DNA of 64,000 nucleotides from Linepithema humile. Lineage: Eukaryota; Arthropoda; Insecta; Hymenoptera; Formicidae. The notes beneath the pieces are model-generated. The model was not told where the DNA came from. It saw only the letters and a list, made by a program, of their open reading frames with translations, and searched no databases. The DNA is taken from contig NC_090133.1 of the NCBI RefSeq assembly GCF_040581485.1, forward strand, positions 62,001 to 126,000, in the 5' to 3' direction. The position numbers and the translations under genes are program-made. Shown in pieces: positions 49,836 through 58,345 of the stretch; positions within the stretch are counted from its first letter, which is position 1; each line of letters starts with the position of its first letter.

Positions 49836-51170
49836 GTTCTGGGAGGGGCAAGCCCCTCCCCGGGGGTGGGGAATCTTCTAAAAGACACCCTCTGGCGTGC
49901 AATGGGAAAAATCCCTGCCAGAGGGTAGTGTTGGATTCGTCCGGAGGAGTGGTCTGCGACACCACTGCTCCCCCGGACGCCTACCAACTAAACCCCACCC
50001 CCGTTGATGTGCCGTCAGCAGTCATATGGGGGGAGGCTGGGAACCGCAAACGCATACATCCAGCCATCCCCCCTGACGAGCCGGTTTCCCGGCACACAAA
50101 ATCATGGGGAGAACATAAGTTCTCCCCCCCCCTTTCTGCGCTGCTCCACTCCGGGCCGGGGCCCGGCGGCCCACTCTGCGGGCGGCCCGCGTCCCTATGC
50201 CGCGCCATAACCGCCCGCAGGGGACCAGAATCTTTGGGTCGGTCGCAACGGCCGACCCGTTGGTCTCACTCCCAGGCCCGTACGATGCCCGACCTAGATC
50301 GGGCCGGGCCTGGGGGGACCTAATAGTTAGTGGCTCACACTTCCTCCGGGCTTTGTGGTGGGAGCGCCTAGGCACATATTCCCACCGTCCGGAGGAGGGA
50401 GCCCACACCGAGAATCGAGCGGTGATGTGGGGCAGGGGCACGCCCCTACCCCTCTCTCGCTCAGCTCCTGTGTTGGGGGGCTCATTGCCCCCCCTAAAAC
50501 CTTTGGTGGCTCACTCTTCCTCCGGCGGGAGGCGTAAAGCGCCTTAACCCGCCCTCCGGAGGAGGGAGCCCACTCCTCACATGGAGCGGTGGTGAGGGGC
50601 AGGGGCTAGCCCCCACCCCCCACCCCTTCGCTCTTTTCCTAAATCGGGGGGCATAATGCCCCCTTTAAACTCACCAGTAGGGGTGAGAAGAGGGCAGGCC
50701 CTCATCCCCCCCAACCTCCTCAAGGCGGGCGGGGTTTTGTCCCCGTCCTGTCCTCCATTACGTGGCAAGGGGGGGGCCGACCGCCCGTCCGCCACCCCGC
50801 CCCCCCAGGCCGGGCCCCCCATTCTAGCTCCAGCCCCGCCTCACCCCGGGGCCGCACGTGGGGCTCCACCGGGTTCACCGGAACCGTCGCACAGGCCGCG
50901 CGTGGGGCTCCAGGACCCAAACGACGATCCCCCGGCGAGCACATCCCACTTCCCGGGGGGCGGGAGCCCCTGCTGCGAGGAGCCGAGGATGGGGGGCCGG
51001 GGCAGCAGCACCGCGGCAGTCCCCCCCGCCACTCTCCACGAGAGGGGGGGTCATTGATTGCACCCCCCTCTTTACTCCTCTAAAGCGAACGCAGGAGGGG
51101 TGAGGTACCGGGAAAAGGGCATATCCCCTAATCCCCCCACCCCTCTGCATCCTTCCTCCCCTCACCGCCC
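49836..51170 (-). other. E10 3' UTR with tandem structured repeat
   Basis: Nearly the same as E7, with two structured units (about 50331-50500 and 50506-50670). A run of ten A in E7 at about 36093-36102 is only four A here. Confidence 0.6.
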
Positions 51171-53531
51171 TTATTTTCCCCCACTATTGGGGGGGGTGGT
51201 GCTGCCGTCGCCGGGGACTGTCCTGGAGTCGCCGGGCATTGTTCCCGCGACTCCACCTCCGCGAGAGGAGGGTTGGTGGGCGGGAGAAGGGGGGGACCCC
51301 CCCTCCTTCTTAACTCTCGCCCCCCCCCTCTCGATCCTCCCTCCCCCTCCACTTTCCCCCGATCCTGGGGAAGGGGAGCCACTTGCCGCTTTTGGAGGCG
51401 GCCGCAGGGGCACCGGTTCATATCCCGGCGGCATTAACTCCGCCGTGATTCCCCAGTGCGGAAATGCCTGGGCCGTCTCCGCGGCCCATCTCTTTAGCAC
51501 TCCGGTCCCCTCCCTATTGTTGGGACCGGAGTACCACACATCCACTACGGGGTCCACCCATCCCGGGTTTAGACGCCCCTGGTTGATGTGGTCGGCGTCG
51601 AGGCCAGCCTCGCCCCACATCAACCGCAACCTCTTCCGGAACTCCCGAAAGGATGGAGGGGGGCCCTCCGCCCCCCCCCCCGATCCGGAACTCCCCCTCC
51701 TTTTTCCCCTCCACCGGAAGATGACAACTCTGGGGACGGTGCAGTCCTCACAGTCACACCGCTCCCCATGCGCATCCCCCGGCGGTGGGCCACCTTCATC
51801 CTGGGGGGAGGCGACCCCTACATCCTTCGCCTCCACCCCCATTTTCCCTCCTCTGTTAGAGGGTGGGCATTTACCCTCCCTCCCGGCCTCTCCCTTCGGC
51901 CCCTCACTCCTCCCCACAGTCCCCTCCTTCCGGAAGGGTTGGGCGGGGCTGTTACCCCCCTCCTCCCTTCCCTCCTTGGGGAGGGGAGGGGTGGGAGGAG
52001 CGGCCCCATCTATTCTCCTCACCACCGGGACCAGCTCCATCCCCCCCCTCCTCAAGTCCTCTGCCCGAATTGGGAGGGGCCCCGAGCTCCCCCCATCAGG
52101 CTGACCCTTTCCCTCCTTCCCCGGGGGGGGGATGGGACCCCGGCCTCTCTTGGCCCCCCCACCCCCAGCCCCGGCTTCCATCCTCCGTGCAGGGGTGGGG
52201 CAGAGCGGAGGGCCCCCAGTGGCCCCTTTCTCCCCATCCCCTGTCTCCTCCCTTACCACCACCCCGCCACCCTCCCCCTCCTGAGAGGGTTGAGGGGGCT
52301 GGGGGGGGCCAGTACGTCCGTCCCCCCTTCCCTTCTTGGGGAGGGGAGGGGTGGGAGGAGTAATCCCGTGAACTTGCTTCACAGGGACCTCCCCCCCCGG
52401 TCCTTCTGCCTGCATTTGGGGGGGCCCAAAGCTCTCCCCCACAGGCAGGTCCCTTCCCTCCTTTCCCGGGGCGGAGATGGGGCCCCGGTCTTTCCTGGCC
52501 CTCCCACCTCCAGCCCCGGCTACCTCCATCCTTCTCACAGGGGTGGGGCAGAGTGGGAGGTTCTTAGTAACCCCCCTCCCCCCATCCCCCGCCACCTCCT
52601 TTACGGATGAGGGAATCGGCTTCTCCCCGGCCTCCTTCGCCGGAGCGCCCCAGGGGACCGTCCCCCACCCGTCATCCACCTCCATTGCCTGGGGTGGATC
52701 GGGAGAGAGGGCGACAACGGCGATAGGACCATCCCCCCCCCTCCCCCCGCCCCCCAGGGCTTTATCCTCCTTATCTCCCCCCATTGGGGGCACCGCGGGG
52801 GGTACGACGGTTTTCCCCCCTCGGTTTCCTCCAATCAGGGGCACAGATGAGGGGGCTGGTCTCCCCCTCGCCCCTCTTCCTCCCCTTTTCCTTCGTCCCA
52901 CTCTAGGTGGGACGACCGGGCAGCTGCGGCCACCTATTCGGTGGGCCGCACTTCTGCCCTCCTCCGCACAGGCCGGGCAGCTCGCCTTACGTTGCGAGCA
53001 TGCCCGGGCCATGTGCTCGGCGCCCCCGCAGTGGAGGCAGCAACCGCTGCGCTCCACCGCTGAGGGGCACCTCCACCTTTCGTGCCCCCTACGGAGGCAC
53101 TTGAAACATCGGGGGGGGAGGGTGGAGTCACTCTTCCCCCCTTTTTCCTCCTGACGGGCGGACTGCGGCCCCCCCTTCCTCCATGTCTGTGTCCAGGCAT
53201 CAATTTTGCCTGGCACGGACACCCCCACCGTTTTGGAGGAGGGGGGCTTAGCACCCCTCCCTCCGGGATTTCCACCCCCTCCTTGCAGCACATCTGCGCG
53301 CCCTCCGCGGATCTCCTCGATCACCACGAGGAGAATCCGCAATATTCTGTAGGCCTCCGCCCACATTTCTCCATCCGCGGTAGCCATGTAGTTCAGGGCG
53401 CCCGCGTGGCACGCCCTGAACAGCCCGTCGAATGATGACGACAGGGGGGGCACCGGGACTGGATACCCCCCTCGCCGGCCTCTGGGGGTCCGACTCCCCT
53501 GAGGCGGTAAAAAAGTCCTCTCTGTCGTCAT
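51171..53531 (-). CDS. E10 Gag-like protein with unknown C-terminal domain (786 aa)
   Basis: It starts at the shared ATGACGACAG (53531); an in-frame ATG four codons upstream (53543) is also possible. The N-terminus (LPPQGSRTPRGRRGG) is followed by knuckles at about 140-207, a middle with two TPPTPPLPK repeats, and a C-terminal domain (about 599-704) that matches E7 almost exactly. The first ~130 residues match E9, not E7. There is no RT. The frame is intact despite many long G/C runs, which suggests either recency or selection. Confidence 0.84.
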   Translation of the reverse strand: MTTERTFLPPQGSRTPRGRRGGYPVPVPPLSSSFDGLFRACHAGALNYMATADGEMWAEAYRILRILLVVIEEIRGGRADVLQGGGGNPGGRGAKPPSSKTVGVSVPGKIDAWTQTWRKGGPQSARQEEKGGKSDSTLPPRCFKCLRRGHERWRCPSAVERSGCCLHCGGAEHMARACSQRKASCPACAEEGRSAAHRIGGRSCPVVPPRVGRRKRGGRGARGRPAPSSVPLIGGNRGGKTVVPPAVPPMGGDKEDKALGGGGRGGDGPIAVVALSPDPPQAMEVDDGWGTVPWGAPAKEAGEKPIPSSVKEVAGDGGRGVTKNLPLCPTPVRRMEVAGAGGGRARKDRGPISAPGKEGRDLPVGESFGPPQMQAEGPGGEVPVKQVHGITPPTPPLPKKGRGDGRTGPPQPPQPSQEGEGGGVVVREETGDGEKGATGGPPLCPTPARRMEAGAGGGGAKRGRGPIPPPGKEGKGQPDGGSSGPLPIRAEDLRRGGMELVPVVRRIDGAAPPTPPLPKEGREEGGNSPAQPFRKEGTVGRSEGPKGEAGREGKCPPSNRGGKMGVEAKDVGVASPQDEGGPPPGDAHGERCDCEDCTVPRVVIFRWRGKRRGSSGSGGGAEGPPPSFREFRKRLRLMWGEAGLDADHINQGRLNPGWVDPVVDVWYSGPNNREGTGVLKRWAAETAQAFPHWGITAELMPPGYEPVPLRPPPKAASGSPSPGSGESGGGGRIERGGARVKKEGGSPPSPAHQPSSRGGGVAGTMPGDSRTVPGDGSTTPPNSGGK

Positions 53532-54948
53532 TATTTTTATCATAAATTGTAATTTTTTAACAGAGTTTTCTTCTCCGGGTTTTTTATCGTGGTTTTCCTT
53601 CCACTAGGACGGTTGTCGACCAGAACTATCGAGCCCGTCCTGCCCGGGTCTTTTTATAGAGGTTGTTCCACCCTCGTAGCCCGCGTATGCAACAGTGCAT
53701 ACACCGGCCCCCGGCCCCAGACTTGGGGTTACGGTATGCTGCGACTTATGTACTGTGGGGTTGCGCAACTCACCCACAGGGATCGTTCGGACCACACATT
53801 TTTAACGTCTCTGTGGTCATTCAGCCTTCGGCACGATACCTTCCACCTTGGCTTGAGACACCATCCTTGTCGTCCCGGACTCAACACACAAATCGGCGCG
53901 CACGCCTCACGGACCCCCAAAAAGCGACTGGCCCGCTCGGCGCACGCAACCGACCAGCCGGAGGGAGAACCCCCCCCGCCCACCCGCCCGCATGAAGCCC
54001 GACATGCGGCGGCTCACGCGCGGCGGCACGCCCCGAAAGCGCGCCCCCGGAAGGAGCTCCGTTCCAGCAATGGAGTGCGGATTCCCCCGAGGAACGCGTC
54101 CCGGCACGGCCGCCGACACCCTCACCACCACATGCCAGCCCTTTAACGGACCAAAGGCCCCCACCCAGGCGGGCGTGAATGGGAATGAATGGATGTATGT
54201 GTGAGGTATGAATGTGAGAGTGTATGATTGTGGATGAGTGTGTGTATGTGTGTATGCAAGGCGGGAAGTGGCAACCCACGCATCACCTCGATGCGCAGGT
54301 GCCCCCCGCCGATGCATGCATGACCCCCGACTTCCGAGCATCTTCGCAGCAGCGAAGGCGCCCAGAGAGTACGGGGGCCAAGTGTGTGCGTGTGCGTAAA
54401 TGTGTGTAAATATGGGCATGAAGCACGGGGAGGGACGACCCCCGGCCGAGCATGCAAAGTCCGGGAACGACTGGGGGAATAGCTTACGCACCTCCCCCCC
54501 ATCCACCCACGGTTTGATATCGGAGTTTTCCTTCTCCTAGGCCGACTGCCCACACAGGGCTAACGAGCTCGGCCTGCCCGGGTCTTTTTATAGAGGTTTT
54601 ACCACCCTCGCGGCCCGTCCTAGCAAAGCTAGCACCGGCCCCCGGCCCCATTAACTGGGGTTACGGTGTGAGTCGCCACGCCCCCCCACGTGCCATGGGG
54701 GGCTCGACCGTTATGCCGAAACATCGGCGTGCTAACGAGGCTGGTCAGGCCCCGGATTTTTTCTCGAGGTTTACTCCTCTATCCCGGTGGAGTGAATAAC
54801 ACTCCTAACGGATCCGGGCCTCCGGGCGATTGAAGTCAGGGCCGCCAACCCCTACCGGCGAATCGGGCAAACACCCTTGGGAGGTCGCCGGACCCCCTTT
54901 CCCCCCTTTGGGGAAGTGTGTGTTCCCACTATCCCCGCAGAGGGAAAC
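53532..54948 (-). other. E10 5' UTR with duplicated leader module
   Basis: Modules lie at about 53586-53662 and 54518-54596. The first is nearly the same as in E8. The tgtg-rich middle differs in length from all other copies. Confidence 0.6.
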
Positions 54949-55033
54949 GCGCGCTCTTAGCACCCGCGCCACCAGCGACCAAGTGGCACGGGTGAGCCCC
55001 CTCACCACGTCAAGGTGGCGCACGACGAGGGGG
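54949..55033 (-). ncRNA. HDV-like ribozyme fold at 5' terminus of E10
   Basis: The fold has P1 CCCCCUC/GAGGGGG (55027-55033), P2 GUGCGC/GCGCGC, a P4 as in E7, and J4/2 UGCUAAGA. Extra bases aggggа-like (55034-55039) separate it from the CCTAA tract. Confidence 0.75.
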
Positions 55034-55038
55034 AGGGG

Positions 55039-55076
55039 ACCTAACCTAACCTAACCTAACCTAACCTAACCTAACC
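55039..55076. repeat. Telomeric (CCTAA)n tract between E10 and E11
   Basis: 38 bases of CCTAA repeat. The left junction is atypical because of the extra bases at the E10 5' end. Confidence 0.96.
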
Positions 55077-55097
55077 TTTTTTTTTTTTTTTTTTTTT

Positions 55098-55756
55098 GTT
55101 CTGGGAGGGGCAAGCCCCTCCCCGGGGGTGGGGAATCTTCAAAAGACACCCTCTGGCGTGCAATGGGAACATCCCTGCCAGAGGGTAGTGTGGGATTCAC
55201 CTGGGGCTCGGGTTACGAAGCCGAGACTTCACCCAGGCGCCTACCCACTAAACCCCACCCCCGTTGATGTGCCGTCAGCTGTCATATGGGGGGAGGCTGG
55301 GAACCGCAAACGCATACATCCAGCCTTCCCCCCTGACGGGCCGGTTGCCCGGCGCAGAATTATTTTGGGGAGAACATAAGTTCTCCCCCCCCCCCTTTCG
55401 ACGCTACTCAACTTCGGGTCAAGACCCGACGATCCGCACTGCGGACGGCCCGCGTCTGCACGTCGCGCCATGACCGCCCGCAGGGGACCAAAATCCTCGG
55501 GTCGGTCTGGAAGGGGCCGACCCGTGGGTCTCACTCCCAGCCCGTTTGTTTCCCGACCAGAGTCGGGCCGGGCCTGGGGGGACCTAACTAACTTTTTGGC
55601 CCCCCTCCTCCGGACTTGTGGGCGGTAAGCGCAATGCGCATAATTCCGCCGTCCGAAGGAGGGAGCCCCTCTAACATGAAGCGAGGGGGTGTGTCCGGGG
55701 CAAGCCCCCTCCACCACTCCCGCTCGCCTTATAACTGTGAAGGGCATATGCCCTTC
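55098..55756 (-). other. E11 3' UTR
   Basis: It carries the shared fold with GUGGG/CCCAC (55244-55248 with 55190-55194), where the E7-E10 copies have GUUGG/CCAAC. One structured unit lies at about 55595-55750. Confidence 0.62.
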
Positions 55757-58345
55757 CTATTCCGCACTGTCTGTGCCCTTTCTGCTTCTTGGCCCCGGTT
55801 TACCCGGTGGTAGCCTTGAAGCAGAAAGGGCCCGCACCTTCATGGGCATCTGAAGGGGGGGACTAGTTTCCTCCCCTCCAGTCCCCCTTGGACGCTTCTC
55901 TGCCGGGGTGCGGGAGGGCCCAGCAGCCCGGTCCGACCCCTCCGACCTCAGGACTCTCCTGGTACCGGCCCTACTGGGACCAGGCTCAGGAGATCCCCTC
56001 TCCGGGGTTCCCACTTCCCCTGGGGAGGCTGGGCCCGGGCCAGTAGGCTCGGTAACCCCACCCCCAGGGGGGGGAGCAATATTGCCCCTTCCTGGAGGAG
56101 CTCTGGGCGCAGGGGGGATCGGAGTACATTTCTCCGACCCCGCCCTGTGATCCGCCTTCCTCCCCGCGGTGGCACAGATGGGGCAGTGGGCTGGACGCAC
56201 ACAATTTGCCCCCCTGTGCCCCCCCTCCCCGCATTGGAAGCAGCTTGCGGCCCGGTCCTCTCTGGACGGGCACCTCCGCTGCGTGTGCCCACGCGCGAGG
56301 CAGCGGAAGCAGCGGGCCGGTCTGTCCGCCAACAGCTCCGCCCGTACGGAGAACCACGCTCCCACGGTGATCCTCCCTGCCTCCGCTACCCTTACTGCCA
56401 CCCTGGCCGGACATTGCACCCACACTGTGCGTAGCCTGCGCACAGCGGGGCGCAGCGGGCCCACTCGAATCTCCGATTCGGAGCATCCGCCCTTGGCAGC
56501 AATTGCCTGGCGGATCTCCTCCTCGGAGATCGACTCTTCCACTCCCTTGAGCCGGAGGTCAAGGCGTTTAGCCGGCCTCGTGACCCTGATGCCCTCAAAG
56601 TCCTCCCTGAGGGTCATCTGGAGGACCGTGGTCAGGCGGTCCGCCCTTGCCTCGGCCTCCGGCCCCCCCCCTGGTATCTCCAATAGGAGACCCCCACCAC
56701 CGTGAGCTCCCCTGGCACTGATCTTGTCAATGCCAAGGTCGCTCAACTTTATCTTCCGCCTCGCGGCGGTCAATGCTCCGGACAGATTATCCTGTCCCGC
56801 CAGCATGACCGCCGCGGAGCGAGGGAGGCGTTTCCTCGCCTCCCTGGCAGCGCTCCTCCCGGGTGCCGCCCCCATGGGGGCCACCCTTTGCGATGCCTGC
56901 CCAGACCGGCTCGGGGGAGCGGGGGGACCAGGTCCCGCCCCCTTTTTCCCCGTCTTCCTCTTCTTCCCGGCGACGATAGTCCACTCATTGGGAGCCACCG
57001 CCGCCGGGGTGCTGCTCCCTTCCAGGGGGGGGCCCATGGCGATGGCGGGAGACCCCGGTGTGGGTTGGGGAACATCCCCACTCCCCCGAGGGACCGCCAT
57101 CCCCTCTCTCTCCTTCCTCTTCTTCTTCCTCCCCCCGTTGCCTCGAGCTACCACCCCAGTGGGGGGCATCCGAGGGCGGGAAGAGGTAGGGACTGTAGGA
57201 GGGGGAGGCATCGCTACCTTCTCCTCCAGCCCCCTCAGTCGCTCGCCGAACCCATTTAGGGTGTCGGCAATCCCCGCCAGGCTCGCCGCAATCTGCGGGT
57301 CGCCCGACGGGGGGGGGCGAGGGGACCAAGCCCCGCCCCCATCCCCCTCTACCGTGGCGTTTCCCCCTGCCGGGCCAGGGCTAGGGGGAGATCCCGCCAC
57401 CACCGGTGAGACCGGCCCCTCCCCAGCACGGAGGTTAGCGACCTCCGCCTGTAGTTTGCGGACACGGCGCCGGAGACGGTCATTTTCTGACCTATGGGAC
57501 TCCATGTCCCTCTCCAACGCCGTGACCCGCTCGCGCCAATAGCCGGGGTCCCCGCCCTCAGAGGCCCGCCCGGCCAACGTCCGAACGGTCTCCCTGAGGA
57601 CGTATACCCCGAATTTCAGCTTGCCACTGAGCTCGCCCTTTAGCCCAGTGGCCCGCTGGCGCACTTCCTCCATGGAGAGGAGCACCCCGTCAATACTCAC
57701 AAGCAGTTCTTGGGAGGTGCCCCTCTCCATCCGGCAGATCGTCTCGTCCGCCCTCCTCTTTTGAGGGCCGGTGAACACCGGCGGCACTATCTCCGGCAGG
57801 GGAAGCCCCCCAACCGTATTACCGGGTGCGGACAGCGCGGTGCCCTCCGCCGCACTGCCCGCCGTCGATGTCCCAACTGTGGTCCCGGCATACTCCCCGT
57901 CCGAGTCGGTGTCCGACGGTAGCTGCGGGGGGGGCCTGAAAGGGCCCGATCCATCCTTGCGGGGCCTACCCCGCCCTTTACGGAGCAACCGCCGCCTATC
58001 CTCCGCCTCTCTTCTCGGAGGCAGTGCCCGCACTTGTCCCGGCCTGGGGGGGGGGAGTTGCTTCCCCTCAGGGGGTCCCTCACCCCTGCTCCCCAAAAGC
58101 TCCTCCAACTGGAGGCCCTCCACCATGGTTCGGGGGTCCGAATCCCTCCCCACTTCCGTCTCCTCTACGCAGGAGTCACCACCGATAGCCAACTCTACCG
58201 CGGGGCTCGGAGTCAACCCCGCGGCAGGCCCTTCGTCAGATAACGACGCGGTGGGGGCAGGGACTATACCCCCTTCCGCGCCGGCAGCTGGGTTACCGAC
58301 CCCCTGCTGCGGTAATTTCATTTTCCCACCTGACATGCCGTTCAT
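55757..58345 (-). CDS. E11 Gag-like protein with coiled coil and C-terminal zinc knuckles (862 aa)
   Basis: The N-terminus has LPQQG...GIVPA...SLS, matching the E1 motif. A coiled coil lies at about 268-307 (RVTALERDMESHRSENDRLR). A Pro/Gly/Lys-rich segment follows, then an RRM-like region at about 590-672 (LDLRLKGVEESISEEEIRQA) and knuckles at about 675-738: CFRCLARGHTQRRC, CFQCGEGGHRGANC, CPICATAGRKADH. The architecture is that of a normal R1-clade ORF1, yet no ORF2 follows: the poly(A)-proximal 3' UTR comes next. ATG at 58345 is the first in frame after the leader. It is a recent or selected non-autonomous derivative. Confidence 0.87.
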   Translation of the reverse strand: MNGMSGGKMKLPQQGVGNPAAGAEGGIVPAPTASLSDEGPAAGLTPSPAVELAIGGDSCVEETEVGRDSDPRTMVEGLQLEELLGSRGEGPPEGKQLPPPRPGQVRALPPRREAEDRRRLLRKGRGRPRKDGSGPFRPPPQLPSDTDSDGEYAGTTVGTSTAGSAAEGTALSAPGNTVGGLPLPEIVPPVFTGPQKRRADETICRMERGTSQELLVSIDGVLLSMEEVRQRATGLKGELSGKLKFGVYVLRETVRTLAGRASEGGDPGYWRERVTALERDMESHRSENDRLRRRVRKLQAEVANLRAGEGPVSPVVAGSPPSPGPAGGNATVEGDGGGAWSPRPPPSGDPQIAASLAGIADTLNGFGERLRGLEEKVAMPPPPTVPTSSRPRMPPTGVVARGNGGRKKKRKEREGMAVPRGSGDVPQPTPGSPAIAMGPPLEGSSTPAAVAPNEWTIVAGKKRKTGKKGAGPGPPAPPSRSGQASQRVAPMGAAPGRSAAREARKRLPRSAAVMLAGQDNLSGALTAARRKIKLSDLGIDKISARGAHGGGGLLLEIPGGGPEAEARADRLTTVLQMTLREDFEGIRVTRPAKRLDLRLKGVEESISEEEIRQAIAAKGGCSESEIRVGPLRPAVRRLRTVWVQCPARVAVRVAEAGRITVGAWFSVRAELLADRPARCFRCLARGHTQRRCPSREDRAASCFQCGEGGHRGANCVRPAHCPICATAGRKADHRAGSEKCTPIPPAPRAPPGRGNIAPPPGGGVTEPTGPGPASPGEVGTPERGSPEPGPSRAGTRRVLRSEGSDRAAGPSRTPAEKRPRGTGGEETSPPLQMPMKVRALSASRLPPGKPGPRSRKGTDSAE

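Larger units (their letters stand above)
49818..55033 (-). mobile_element. E10: ORF1-only telomeric non-LTR retrotransposon
   Basis: 5.2 kb with an 18-base poly-T. Its 3' UTR and most of its ORF are nearly identical to E7 (offset about 14,396), its ORF N-terminus is E9-like, and its ORF-proximal 5' UTR is E8-like. At its 5' end six extra bases lie between P1 and the telomeric repeat. Confidence 0.87.
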
